64,000 nucleotides of DNA, taken from NCBI GenBank assembly GCA_019316985.1, contig CP079215.1:4092001-4156000 (forward strand), in the 5' to 3' direction. Made by a program: the position numbers and the translations under genes. The notes below the pieces were generated by a model. That model was given only the letters and a program-made list of their open reading frames with translations, had not been told where the DNA came from and ran no database searches. Of the stretch, positions 44,037-58,970 are shown piece by piece (within the stretch, counting starts at the first letter, position 1; each line of letters starts with the position of its first letter). Source of the stretch: Paraniabella defluvii. Its GTDB lineage: Bacteria > Bacteroidota > Bacteroidia > Chitinophagales > Chitinophagaceae.

Positions 44037-45501
44037 ATGAAAACAGCTTATCTATATATCCGTGTAAGCACTGATGAGCAAAAGAAAAGGGATACTCCTG
44101 CCAGAGCAGGAGGATCGGTTATTGAAATATTGTGAGTACAACAATATTGAAGTTAAAGGCATCTACCGCGAAGATTGCTCAGCCAAGACCTTCAACCGAC
44201 CTGAATGGAAAAAATTAATGAAAGCGATTAAAAACAAGTCATCAAAGGAAGACAGACATATACTTTTCATTAAATGGGATCGATTTAGCCGGAATATTGA
44301 ATACGCCTATGAGATGCTCGGTTTACTTCGAAAATACAAGACAACAGCAATGGCCATTGATCAGCCTTTGGATCTTTCGGTACCTGAAAGTACAGTCATG
44401 CTTGCCGTTTACCTTTCCGTACCGGAAGCTGAAAACAGCAGAAGGGCTCTGAATACTGCAGCCGGTATTCGCAGGGCAAAACTGATGGGCAGATACCCCA
44501 ACAAGGCTCCTTTAGGCTATATCAATGTAACAACAATAGAAGGAAAGAAAATTATTGCCCTTAAGCAACCGGAAGCAAACATTTTAAGATGGGTCTTCCA
44601 GCAACTCGCTAAGAATATCCATAGGATAGAGGAAATTCGGAATATGGCTCGTGATAAAGGTCTGATGTGTTCAAGGTCATATTTCTTTAGGTTTATACGT
44701 AATCCCATTTACTGTGGCCTCATTACAATAAAATTTAATTCCGGAGAATGTGATCTTGTGAAGGGAACACATAACCCTATAATATCCGAGGCACTGTTTT
44801 ACGAGGTTCAGCGCATTATCACAACAAAAAGGAAAGTTACTGCTAAAGAAGACTTCCTAAAAATACTTTCTTTTTACGAGGAGTCTTAGAATGCCCTTAT
44901 TGTGAACGAAAACTCAGCGGAAGCTTTTCCAGAGGTTCAACGAAGAGATACCCCTACTACCATTGTCATGGAAGATGCAAAACAAGGATCAATGCCACTT
45001 TTCTCAATGATCGCTACCAATTTGAACTTCAGCGATTAGCACTTTCAGATAAGGCGACAGATCTTTTTAGTCTCGTTTTGGAAGATTGGAATGCTAACAC
45101 ACTTAAAACGGCACACGTACAGAACCGAAATATTGTGGTAAGAAAACTAAACGAACAGGAATCAATTATGTCCCAAGCCCGAAAGTTGTTCGTAGTTGGA
45201 GCTCTGAAACCTGATGATTACAGTAATTTAAAAGGGAGTTTGAAGCTAATGCCAAATGCCTGCGAAGGAATTGCTGGATATTAATATAAAATTAGAAAGC
45301 ATTGACCGACAAAGCCAAATAGGATCCAAATCATTCTTAAATATTTTACAGGGATTTTCAGGGTTGGATTTATCCGACAAAAAGCATCTTGTCAATCTGA
45401 TCCCACCACTCAAGGTCGATTTCAAAACAGGCAACATGACACTGAGACTAAACAGCGCATTATCAAAAATATTATTAACAAAAAAACAGATATTAAAATA
45501 A
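44037..45501 (+). CDS. Large serine recombinase (resolvase, recombinase and zinc-ribbon domains)
   Basis: MKTAYLYIRVSTDEQ has the catalytic Ser11 of the resolvase domain. HILFIKWDRFSRNIEYAYEM is the D-R-x-S-R segment that completes the active site. The recombinase domain follows (AGIRRAKLMGRYPNKAPLGY), then a zinc ribbon (CPYC in front of a CHGRC-type pair, near 44895-44985) and a coiled-coil C-terminus. Frameshifts lie near 44090, 44880 and 45240; the restored length is about 488 residues. Such enzymes insert and excise integrative elements. It lies at the right end of the island, close to the repeat at 45860. Confidence 0.9.
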
Positions 45502-45506
45502 TAAAG

Positions 45507-45671
45507 ATGAACTTTATAGACAAAAGGGTTTCTATCAAACAGGCAATTGAAATATTGACACAAAATGGTATCCATGTGGAAGAAGACGAAGCTACTTTAA
45601 TATTAGACTTTCTCTATCTTATATCAAAGAATCACAAAGAGCCAAAGAAGGTGGAAGCATCAGAACCTTAA
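45507..45671 (+). CDS. Small conserved protein downstream of the recombinase
   Basis: MNFIDKRVSIKQAIEILTQN starts a 54-residue protein that begins 5 bases after the recombinase stop. Similar short ORFs are common next to recombinases in Bacteroidota mobile elements and are often mislabelled as PTS transporter subunits in databases; this is from memory. A missing T near 45668 would change the end to PLRGYRTV. It may be an accessory or DNA-binding factor for the element. Confidence 0.55.
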   Translation: MNFIDKRVSIKQAIEILTQNGIHVEEDEATLILDFLYLISKNHKEPKKVEASEP

Positions 45672-45827
45672 GAGGATATCGAACTGTTTGAAAAACACTC
45701 TAAACAGAAGACAGCAGCAGTTTTTCAGAAGATTCAAGGCTAAAGTTCACGCGAATTTTGAATATAAAATCGAACTATAAATGACTCGACGGCAACGGCT
45801 TGAGTCACAGATTCTTATTGGCATAAA

Positions 45828-45859
45828 AAAGGAGACAACTGTTATCCAGTGTCTCCTTT
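45828..45859. terminator. Stem-loop next to the right island repeat
   Basis: AAAGGAGACA and TGTCTCCTTT form a perfect 10-base stem around a 12-base loop and end directly at the right repeat. A second small inverted repeat (GACTC / GAGTC) lies at 45783-45806. It may end transcription of the recombinase unit. Confidence 0.6.
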
Positions 45860-45915
45860 AGTCGCCTGTCGGGACAATTTTCGAACCATTTTTTGGAGGA
45901 TTTGAGGACATTGGT
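45860..45915 (+). repeat. Right copy of the imperfect direct repeat bounding the island
   Basis: Partner of 32863-32919, in direct orientation, 13.0 kb away. It lies 0.36 kb after the recombinase stop. The copies differ by one indel and five substitutions, more than expected for a recent att duplication. Confidence 0.7.
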
Positions 45916-46005
45916 TTCCGAAAAAGGCTATTAATACCGCCTAAAATGGACCCTGAAGAAGCTATTATTTTTTATACAATGTTGCAAAAACATAAGAATT
46001 TTTGA
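45862..46005 (+). pseudogene. Possible 3' remnant of a gene starting in the right repeat
   Basis: The frame is open from a TAG directly before the repeat and reads SPVGTIFEPFFGGFEDIG, then LLIPPKMDPEEAIIFYTM, ending QKHKNF. It has protein-like composition but no start codon. The left repeat encodes a similar SPVGTIFEPF before diverging. It could be the tail of a gene split or copied by the element. I do not recognise it. Confidence 0.3.
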
Positions 46006-46205
46006 CAATCACTTGTAACATTGTTGTTACGTTTTATTGGACGCTTTAGGATATTTGAGTATCAACTCTAAGCTTCAAATCTGTTATTCGTAGGGCCTTT
46101 TACTACGGTACTGGAATAATTGTAGGCTATCAGCGAAGCATAAAGTCCAAATCATTAACTACCCAATTTTAGACAAAATAGCCGCAATAAGTAAAAAAAT
46201 GATTT

Positions 46206-46241
46206 TTGCAACATAATTGCATGGAAATTTTATTAAATTTG
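46206..46241 (+). promoter_or_regulatory. Palindrome and -7 element upstream of the metal region
   Basis: TGCAA-CATAA-TTGCA (46207-46221) is a perfect 5-5-5 inverted repeat of the style bound by Fur-family metal regulators. TAAATTTG (46234-46241) fits TAnnTTTG and lies 10 bases before the ATG at 46251. A leader this short would be unusual, so the promoter call is tentative. Confidence 0.35.
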
Positions 46242-46250
46242 CATCCAAAC

Positions 46251-46573
46251 ATGAAATGGATAGCAACCATATTAGTAATTTACTTCGCGGCACTTTTTGT
46301 TGCTCCGTGCAGTGATGCTAATAATGTTTGCGCCGAAATAAAATCTCCATCCAAAGAACTGAAGCATAGTCATAATCAAGATAGAGATGATAACTGCTCC
46401 CCTTCTGTCATTGTGCTTGTTGCAGTGTTTCGATAACTTCCTTTAAGTTTAATATACCAGAATTTAATATCCCCTTAAAAGAGTTTAAGGCCAAAAAAGT
46501 TGGCATAAGGGATTGTTTTTTTGTTTCCAACTACTCCGGAAACATTTGGCAGCCGCCAAGATTTAACGCATAA
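46251..46573 (+). CDS. Small exported Cys/His-rich metal-binding protein
   Basis: MKWIATILVIYFAALFVAPC is a signal peptide or lipoprotein leader. After a frameshift near 46405 the frame reads DDNCSPFCHCACCSVSITSF, a dense cluster of Cys and His after HSHNQDRDD, then ends QPPRFNA. The restored length is about 107 residues. Proteins of this type (DUF6660-like, from memory) often precede CusA/CzcA genes in Bacteroidota. It probably binds copper or another soft metal in the periplasm. Confidence 0.6.
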
Positions 46574-46767
46574 TTTCTTTTAGATCGTGTCTTATCGTGT
46601 GATATGCCTATTACGCATATCGTCTGTGACATCATTGTTTTTTTAGCACTGATTAGGTGTTGTACGATTTACGTATGACATCCATAGCACGCATCTATTC
46701 CCAACTTTTTTCATTCAGAGAAGAGGTCTCATATTTTTTTACTAAGCGTTAAATAACAAAATACACT

Positions 46768-51069
<4,302 letters not shown>

Positions 51070-51075
51070 GATAAA

Positions 51076-52416
51076 ATGAAAATCATAGGAAAAATATTAG
51101 TTGCAGCTATTCTCATATCATCTTTATATAGCTGTGGTGGAAAGGCTAAAAAAGAGAATGGTAGTGCTACAGCGACCGAAGCAAAAACGGCTGAAGCTAA
51201 AGGTGAAGAAGGGCATGGAGAAGAAGCATCCTCTACTATTGCTTCACTTACCCCGGAACAGATCAAGGCGGTTGGAATAACTCTTGGAAACATCGAGAAT
51301 AAAAATCTTACGGCTACTATCAAGGCCAATGGTGCGCTGAGGGTTCTAATAATAAGAAAGCAAATGCCACCTCGCTTTACGGCGGCGTTGTTAAAGATCT
51401 CCGCGTTCAGTTGGGTGATTTTGTTCGTAAGGGACAGGTTATTGCTACCATTGAAAATCCCCAGTTTGTTCAGTTGCAGGAAGAATATATTACCATCGAT
51501 AGCAGGATTACCCTGGCACAACAGGAATTAAACCGTCAGAAGGAGTTAAACCAGGGCAACGCAGGGGCTTTGAAGAATCTCCAAACTGCTACAGCCGATT
51601 TTAACGCGCTATTGGCTCGCAAGGCTTCACTGCAAAAGCAGATACAGCTAATGGGTATCAACCCGTCCAGCGTCAGCCGGGAAAATCTAAGAGCTGCATT
51701 GGTGGTTACAAGTCCTGTAAGTGGTACTATAAGCAGTGAGTTTGCAAAGATCGGTAGTTATGTAGATGTGTCATCCCCGTGGTTGAAATTGTGGACAATA
51801 GCTTGCTCCATCTTGACCTTCAGGTGTTTGAACGGGACCTCCCTATATGAAGGTGGGACAGATGGTGAATTTTACCATCACCAATAACCCGCAGGTAACT
51901 TATAGCGCAAAAGTATTCAACATAGGATCTTCCTTTGAGAATGAAAGCAAAACGGTTGCTGTACACTGTACGGTGGTAGGGAATAAAACCGGATTGATTG
52001 ATGGTATGAATATCACCGGGATGGTGAGTGTAGAAAATGTTATGGCATCTACTGTGCCAAATGACGCCATTGTGGAAGCAGACGGTAAGTTCTATGTTTT
52101 TGTCCATACGGATAAAGAACCTGAAGCTGGTCACGAGGAAAGCGGTAATGAACATAAACCGGGAGAAACCCACGACCAGAAAGCCGGAGAAGACCACGAT
52201 CATAAGCCGGGCGAAAAGCATGATCACGCTGCTGAGAACAAACAAAGTGAACCTAATATGAATTTTGAAAAGATAGAAGTTGCGAAAGGAGTTTCTGAAT
52301 TGGGATACACTGTGATCACTCCAGTAACGCAAATTCCGAAAGACGCAAAAATAGTTACAAAGGGTGCATTCTTCATCAATGCCAAACTGAGCAACGCCGG
52401 AGGGCATGAACATTAA
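51076..52416 (+). CDS. cusB: Periplasmic adaptor of the metal RND pump (CusB-like), His-rich
   Basis: A lipoprotein leader (AAILISSLYSCGGKAKKENG) precedes the adaptor fold. The lipoyl-like part has LGDFVRKGQVIATIENPQFV, and the other half is VVTSPVSGTISSEFAKIGSY. Frameshifts near 51343 and 51785 are needed. The C-terminal region contains a His-rich stretch (GEDHDHKPGEKHDHAAEN near 52185-52245) that should bind metal ions. The restored length is about 447 residues. It lies 6 bases after the pump gene. Confidence 0.9.
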
Positions 52417-52433
52417 TCCAAAATTGTGAAGTT

Positions 52434-53021
52434 ATGAGCCAGCTAATAGAATCTGTTGAAGATTACGTATTTGGTTTTCTAAGTGAAACCCTCTCTACTA
52501 ATCTTGTGTTTCACAACTTCTCTCATACAAATGAAGTTGTGAAAGCTGCTTGGGAAATAGGGCAAGACAGTGGTTTGGATAAATCCGAAATGGATATACT
52601 AATCGTTGCCGCCTGGTTTCATGACTGCGGGTATGCATATGCCTATATCGGTCATGAAGAAGAAAGTAAAAAGATAGCTAAAAGTTATCTGGAGAAATAT
52701 AATGCCAATACTGATTTTATTGAATCAGTGTTGGCTTGTATTGATGCAACGAAATTTCCGCAGCATCCGAGGACTATTGCGGAAAAAGTACTGTGTGATG
52801 CTGACTTTTTCCATTTCACTAAAACCTCGTACCCTAAATATGCAATAGCCATCAGGAAAGAGTTTGAAGTGTTTCTTGATAAAATGTATTCGGAAGAAGA
52901 ATGGCAGAAAGTTAACGCCGCAATGCTTACGACACACAGCTATTATACCGAATATGGGAAGTCAGTGCTTAGTAGATTTAAGGACGTTAATATTGAATTG
53001 ATGAACAAGATAAATTATTAA
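52434..53021 (+). CDS. HD-domain phosphohydrolase
   Basis: This is an intact 195-residue protein. HNFSHTNEVVKAAWEIG gives the first His, AAWFHDCGYAYAYIGHEEES the HD pair and a later His, and CDADFFHFTK the distal Asp, so the metal site of an HD hydrolase is complete. These enzymes cleave phosphoesters of nucleotides or signalling nucleotides; the substrate here is unknown. It starts 17 bases after cusB and ends 1 base before the next gene, so it is part of the same operon. Confidence 0.8.
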   Translation: MSQLIESVEDYVFGFLSETLSTNLVFHNFSHTNEVVKAAWEIGQDSGLDKSEMDILIVAAWFHDCGYAYAYIGHEEESKKIAKSYLEKYNANTDFIESVLACIDATKFPQHPRTIAEKVLCDADFFHFTKTSYPKYAIAIRKEFEVFLDKMYSEEEWQKVNAAMLTTHSYYTEYGKSVLSRFKDVNIELMNKINY

Positions 53022-53022
53022 A

Positions 53023-53769
53023 ATGAAAGACGAAAATACTAACAACTTGTCGGATGATGTATTTAAAAATAAGTTTGATACTGCTTCTGATTTCACATTT
53101 GACAAAAAAGTTGCATTGGTTTTTGATGACATGGTTAGTAGGTCTGTGCCCTTCTATGGAGAAATGCAACGCATGGTAAGTGAACTGGCAAAAAACCATG
53201 TGCAGCCAAAGACAAAGGTATATGACATAGGCTGCTCCACTGGCACCACTTTAATACAAATGTCTAAGCTGGTGCCAGAGAACGTAAGCCTTATAGGAAT
53301 AGATGATTCCGAAGAAATGATTGTTAAATGCAGAGAGAAGCTTGACAGCTTATCCCTTGGCAGAGAGATCGAACTCAATATGGTCGATATTACCAAAGAA
53401 GTGCCTGTACAGGGTGCCTGTGTTGTAACGATGGTATTGGTTCTTCAATTTGTTCGTCCTATCAATAGGCTGGAGATTGTCAAAAAGATATACGATGGGC
53501 TTATCGAAAACGGAGTGTTTATCATGGTCGAAAAGATCCTTACGGAGGAATCTTCATTTAACAGGGAATACATTAACTACTATTATGATTTTAAAAGAAG
53601 AAACGAATACAGTGAATTAGAGATTTCTCAAAAACGAGAAGCACTCGAAAACGTTCTGATACCTTACAAGACAAGCGAAAATATCAATATGTTGAAAAAC
53701 GCCGGCTTTAGAGAGGTCGAGGTATTCTTTCGCTGGTATAATTTCACCGGAATAATTGCAAAAAAATGA
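53023..53769 (+). CDS. CmoA-like SAM-dependent methyltransferase
   Basis: This is an intact 248-residue protein. KVYDIGCSTGTTLIQMSKLV is SAM motif I. VFDDMVSRSVPFYGEMQRM resembles the N-terminal region of CmoA (carboxy-SAM synthase), and NREYINYYYDFKRRNEYSEL matches its C-terminal helices. CmoA makes carboxy-SAM for tRNA wobble uridine modification, but its partner CmoB is not in the window, so a different role in the metal operon is possible. Its stop overlaps the next ATG (ATGA). Confidence 0.75.
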   Translation: MKDENTNNLSDDVFKNKFDTASDFTFDKKVALVFDDMVSRSVPFYGEMQRMVSELAKNHVQPKTKVYDIGCSTGTTLIQMSKLVPENVSLIGIDDSEEMIVKCREKLDSLSLGREIELNMVDITKEVPVQGACVVTMVLVLQFVRPINRLEIVKKIYDGLIENGVFIMVEKILTEESSFNREYINYYYDFKRRNEYSELEISQKREALENVLIPYKTSENINMLKNAGFREVEVFFRWYNFTGIIAKK

Positions 53770-54486
53770 TGATACAATTAGGAAACTTCTTTTTTAGATA
53801 CAGAAACATAATTTTCATTTTTCTGTACCTGCTACTATTTGTCCCTTCAGCAGAATTATTTGGAGCAGAGAGATGGGGCGACAAATATTTTTATACCCCA
53901 TTGTTTTGGGCTTACTGATAACTGTCTCCGGTCAGCTTATTAGAGGTGGAACGATCGGGTTAGCATATATTATAAGAGGTGGACAAAACAGACAAGTGTA
54001 CGCAGATGGATTGGTCACTACCGGTATCTTCAACCATGTAAGAAACCCTCTTTACATAGGAAACATACTCATGTTATGGGAGCTGGTATAATGGCTAATT
54101 CATTCCTTTTTACACTTATAATAATGCCGCTTTTTCTTTGCATATACCAATGTATTGTCCTGGCAGAAGAAGCGTACCTCAAGAAGAAGTTCGGGATGGA
54201 TTTTATAGATTATACCAAGAGAGTGAATCGGTGGGTTCCCAATTTTAAAGGTATCGGGGATACATTTTCCTCTATGAAATTTAACTGGAAAAGGTGGCTG
54301 ATCAAAGAGTATGGAACACAGTTCGTATGGCTTTTGGGTATAGCGTTTATATTATTGTACAAGTATCCTACCCTAATCGGCAGAGATCCAGAGACTAAGC
54401 TAAAGTATGCAGGAATATGTTTGTTGGTAATTGGCACCTATTACCTTACGATAAGGTTTATGAAAAAATCAGAGCGTTGGAAATGA
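53766..54486 (+). CDS. Isoprenylcysteine carboxyl methyltransferase-like membrane protein
   Basis: MMIQLGNFFFRYRNIIFIFL begins a multi-helix membrane protein. LVTTGIFNHVRNPLYIGNIL is the RNP-x-Y signature of ICMT/PEMT-type methyltransferases, and EEAYLKKKFGMDFIDYTKRV the E-E...Y-x-x-Y C-terminal motif. Two further helices follow. Frameshifts lie near 53870 and 54075; the restored length is about 240 residues. It overlaps the CmoA-like gene by 4 bases. The substrate is unknown; a lipid or small metabolite is possible. Confidence 0.75.
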
Positions 54487-54527
54487 TAACAGCGTCAAAA
54501 AAGATAATATAAAATCTCAATATTTTT

Positions 54528-55407
54528 ATGTTACTAAACCGAAAAATATCCATCTGGTACTTTGTCAATGAGATCAAATCGCAGGTCGTTTTGATCTGTG
54601 TGTTTGCAATATCTATCGGGCTATTGGATATGCATCCGACATTTAAAAAAGTTTCATTGCCTTTAAGTGTTCCTGCTCTGGTGGGAACCGCGGTTTCCCT
54701 TTGCTTGCATTCAGAACGGCGCAATCTTATGAACGGTGGTGGGAGGCCAGGACGGTTTGGGGTGCCATCGTAAACGATTCGCGAACCTTGCTGAGACAGT
54801 TCATGCAGTTTCTGCCCGACAACCTCAAAAACGAATTTAAGGATTTCGCTGACAGGCAAATTGTGTGGGCCTATGCATTGGGCGAATCCTGCGGAGGCAA
54901 GAATTTTCTCCTGCTGTTCAGGCATACTTAAAAGTTCACCAGATAAGAGCAGCGAACATACCGAACGCACTGCTGGATAAACATTCGGGGACTGTTAAGC
55001 AATTGTATTTTGCGAAAACAATTACAGATATTCAGCAGGTACAGTTGAATGAAACAATTGCGAGGTTGTGTGATAGTATGGGTAAGTGTGAACGAATTAA
55101 GAATACGGTTTTCCCAAAGTCTTATAGCCTTTTGGTCCATACGTTGATCTATGTTTTTGCTGCAATTTTACCGTTTGGATTAGAGGACTCGCAGCTTACT
55201 GTCGAAATCGTTATGACCATCCTTATACCAACACTATTTATTGCTATCGAAAAAACAGCCATCATCATGCAAGATCCTTTTGAGAATACTCCTGTTGATA
55301 CACCGATGACCTCCTTAGCACAAACGATTGAGATCAACCTATTAGAAATGGTCGGGGAAACAGATGTTCCGGTGAAACCTCAAAACGATTCTTATTATGA
55401 AATGTAG
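54528..55407 (+). CDS. Bestrophin-family anion channel (UPF0187)
   Basis: IWYFVNEIKSQVVLICVFAI starts the first helix. The restored part has LAFRTAQSYERWWEARTVWG, the signature of bacterial bestrophins, and the C-terminal PFENTPVDTPMTSLAQTIE is also conserved. Frameshifts lie near 54705 and 54885; the restored length is about 293 residues. It forms pentameric channels for anions (or cations, as in KpBest). It lies in the metal operon and may help to balance charge. Confidence 0.85.
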
Positions 55408-55440
55408 CGTTATTATTAACAATCATAAACCAGAAGCGTA

Positions 55441-55917
55441 ATGGATATTCAATTTGAACTTTTACTTTCGGCTAAATTGTTACTGGCGCTCCTGTTAGGA
55501 GGCGTTGTCGGTATGGAACGGGAAATAGAACAACAAAATGTAGGTATCAGGACTTTTGCCTGCATTTGCGTTGCCTCATGCCTATTTGTATCGGTTGCTG
55601 CTCATCTGACGGAAGACAAATCTGCCACTGCAAGAATGTTGGCAGCCATTGCAACCGGCCTGGGCTTCATAGGTGCTGGTATAGGTTTTCGGGACGACAA
55701 GAATGTACCAAAAGGTCTGACGACAGCAGCGGGTCTATGGACCATTGCAGCCATTGGGATAGCTATTGCACTGAATATGTTTGTTTTAGCCATTTCAGCA
55801 ACAGCTATTACCCTGCTGATATTCTCGGTAAACAAATTTGCATGGTATAAGAGATTTGTAAAAAAATTATTCAACAGTAAGAAAGACGACAATGAATCAA
55901 AACAATATCCAGTTTGA
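55441..55917 (+). CDS. MgtC/SapB family membrane protein
   Basis: This is an intact 158-residue protein. LLLALLLGGVVGMEREIEQQ and the GIRTFACICVASCLF and AIATGLGFIGAGIGFRDDKN segments are the conserved MgtC N-terminal domain with four helices. The long soluble C-terminal domain of true MgtC is absent. Family members affect Mg2+ homeostasis and membrane energetics. The last 26 bases overlap the next gene. Confidence 0.88.
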   Translation: MDIQFELLLSAKLLLALLLGGVVGMEREIEQQNVGIRTFACICVASCLFVSVAAHLTEDKSATARMLAAIATGLGFIGAGIGFRDDKNVPKGLTTAAGLWTIAAIGIAIALNMFVLAISATAITLLIFSVNKFAWYKRFVKKLFNSKKDDNESKQYPV

Positions 55918-56868
55918 CATCCATTTAAACAAAATATCTACGTTTTTGGAAGAGGCGAAAACTACCGAAGACCCGGCTGTGTACCTCTTTCAGAACGATT
56001 TTAGAGCACCATTGTTCCAACTGGAGGCACTGGCCAGGATATACAGTTCCACTGGTCCCGATAAGAAGAAATTTGATAAGATGCGGGAAAAGTTCAAGCT
56101 ACTGGAAGATATACTGGGCAGTATAGATTACTTCGATGCTTACGGCAAACTGTTTTTTAATAATGAGAAAATACCCGAAGATGTTAAATCCTATTTTTCC
56201 CATAAAGAGCAACAAGCCGTAAGCAAGCTTAATAAATTGCTCAAAAGCGAGGGCTGGTTAAATGGAAAGCAATTGGAAAAGATTGACCATGATCTGAAAA
56301 AAACAGGCTGGAAAGATAAGGATAAGCAGCACAAACGTCTTCTGAAATTCTACCGGTCTGAAGTTGAAGAGATAATGGATTTCGCTAAAGACGGCAAAGT
56401 TGCTTTTACCGATGTAGAATCGGGTATCCACGAGTTTCGCAGAAAGTTGCGCTGGTTGAGTATATACGCGCAAGCGTTACAGGGTTGTATAATGCTCATG
56501 GGGTTGAACAGGAAGAACTGGCGTTAGAGAACTACCTTACCGATTCCGTATTAGGCTCTCCTTATAATAGATTACCTCCCGTGGAAGATAAGAAACTGCA
56601 TCCCTTGTTGCTTTCCAAATATGGCTTTTTTGCACTTAGCTGGATGATCGAGCAATTGGGAATACTGAAAGACCGGGGCTTAGGACTACTGGCGTTGTCA
56701 GAAGCTATCAAGGAAACTGAAGGTATTAAAAGTGAGAAAGATGCCATACTTCAGGCGAAGAAGTATCTGGGCAACAAAGCTCCCTCAATAGATGATGTGT
56801 TGAAAGAAGCCAACAAGATTACAAAGCAGTTTTTTAGTGACAGAATATTGAAAAATCTTTTAAAATAG
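55892..56868 (+). CDS. Helical protein of unknown function (CHAD-like)
   Basis: The restored protein of about 325 residues is almost all helix and rich in Lys and Glu. VESGIHEFRRKLRWLSIYAQ resembles the repeated His/Arg motif of CHAD domains, which bind polyphosphate, but only one copy is clear. One frameshift lies near 56495. It overlaps the MgtC-like gene and is followed 5 bases later by the P-type ATPase. Polyphosphate binding would fit metal tolerance, but this is only a suggestion. Confidence 0.45.
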
Positions 56869-56873
56869 AAATT

Positions 56874-58908
56874 ATGGAGCATAAACATCAATACGATGCG
56901 CAGGGCAAACAGATCTGCTGCACGCAAACGGAAAAAGTATATACCAAGGCAGGCGCAAAAGACCTGGTAAAAGAGGAACATTATAAAAATGACGGGCACG
57001 ATCATGGCCATAGTGATGATGATGGCCATGACCACAGCAATGCCAGCGGAAGTCCATTTAAAATGTTCCTTCCTTCCATCCTCTCTTTGATTCTTTTGCT
57101 TGTTGCCATAGCTTTCGACAACTGGATGCCGCAGGAATGGTTTAAAGGGACCGTCCGGTTTATTTGGTATCTGGTAGCCTATACAATTGTGGGATTTCCT
57201 GTAATCAAAGATGCCATCAAAAGTATTTCAAAAGGCGAAGTATTCTCTGAGTTCTTCCTGATGAGCATTGCAACAATCGGCGCGTTTTTTATCGGGGAGT
57301 ATCCCGAAGGCGTAGCAGTTATGCTGTTCTATGCGGTAGGCGAAGTTTTCCAAACCCTGGCCGTATCCAGGGCACAGAGCAACATCAAGGCATTGCTCGA
57401 CCAGCGGCCAGACGAGGTGACCATCCTCGTAGATGACCGTGCCAAGACGATCAAGGCGGAAGAAGCCGAGATCGGGGATATCATCCAGCTTAAACCCGGA
57501 GAAAACTCGGGCTTGACGGTGAACTCCTTACCGACAGTGCATCCTTCAATACAGCAGCGCTCACAGGTGAAAGTAAGCCGGATACCAAAAACAAAGGCGA
57601 AACGGTGCTTGCGGGTATGATCAATCTGAATACGGTAGCCCGTGTAAAAGTAACTACTGCTTATACGGACAGTAAACTAAGTAAAATACTGGAGCTGGTA
57701 CAGAACGCTACGTCCCAGAAAGCACCCACCGAACTTTTTATCAGGAAGTTTGCAAAAGTGTACACCCCTATCGTGGTCGTTCTTGCCATAGGCATCTGTC
57801 TTGTTCCTTACTTCTTCGTTGACAATTATGTATTCAATGACTGGTTGTACAGAGCTTTGGTATTCCTTGTGATTTCCTGCCCCTGTGCATTGGTTATTTC
57901 TATCCCTCTTGGATACTTCGGTGGTATTGGCGCTGCCAGCCGCAATGGTATTCTCTTTAAGGGCAGCAACTTCCTGGACGCTATGGCTGCCATACGGAAT
58001 GTAGTGATGGATAAGACCGGTACGATGACCGAAGGGGTTTTTAAGGTACAGGAAGTAGTGTTCGGTTCCGAGTTTGATAAAGATGAGATATTGAAGCTTG
58101 TAAATGCGATAGAAAGCCTGAGTACCCACCCTGTGGCAACAGCCATTCACGAGTATGTCGGGGATATTGATAGTTCGATCAAGCTCGAAAATACGCAAGA
58201 GATCGCAGGACATGGTTTGAAAGCTACGATAAATGGCAAGGAACTTTTGGTCGGAAATTTTAAACTGATGGATAAGTTCGGTATCAGTTATGATGTTGAC
58301 CCTTCATCCATAGTTTATACGACAATTGCAGTGGCCAGGGATGGAAAATTTGTAGGCTATATCACCATTGCCGACAGCATCAAGGAAGACTCTCAGCAGA
58401 CCATTGACCTGCTTCATAAACTTAATGTGAAAGCAACCATGTTAAGCGGGGATAAAACGACGGTAGTGAAATTTGTGGCCGACAAGCTGGGCATCGACAA
58501 TGCGTTCGGTGATCTGTTACCGGAAGATAAGGTCAACAGGGTAAAGGAAATCAAAGCTAAGAACGAAACGGTAGCCTTGTGGGTGACGGAGTGAACGACG
58601 CTCCTGTAGTTGCACTAAGTGATGTAGGTATTGCAATGGGCGGCCTTGGAAGCGATGCGACCATAGAAACAGCGGATGTGGTCATTCAGGATGACAAGCC
58701 TTCCAAAATCCCTATTGCAATCAATATCGGCAAGCGGACAAAAAAGATTGTATGGCAGAATATCACTCTTGCCTTCGTGGTAAAAGGCATTGTCTTGATT
58801 TTGGGAGCCGGAGGTTTGGCTACTATGTGGGAGGCCGTTTTCGCTGATGTAGGGGTGTCGCTGATTGCCATATTAAATGCGATAAGGATACAACGGATGA
58901 AGTTTTAG
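56874..58908 (+). CDS. P1B-type heavy-metal ATPase (Zn/Cd/Pb type)
   Basis: The N-terminus is His- and Cys-rich (KQICCTQTEKVY and NDGHDHGHSDDDGHDHSN) in place of a heavy-metal-associated domain. The transmembrane metal site is FLVISCPCALVISIPLGYFG, the phosphorylation site is VVMDKTGTMTEG, and the hinge is GDGVNDAPVVALSDVG. CPC followed by SIPLGYFGGIGAASRNG fits the P1B-2 (ZntA/CadA) group. Frameshifts near 57500 (twice around the A-domain, which reads AALTGESKPD) and 58580 are corrected. The restored length is about 680 residues. Confidence 0.9.
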
Positions 58909-58970
58909 CGATTAGTTTATTAATTGTCTTTAGAAGGGGTACGCCTCTTTAGTTAAAAGTGAAAAGAGCT

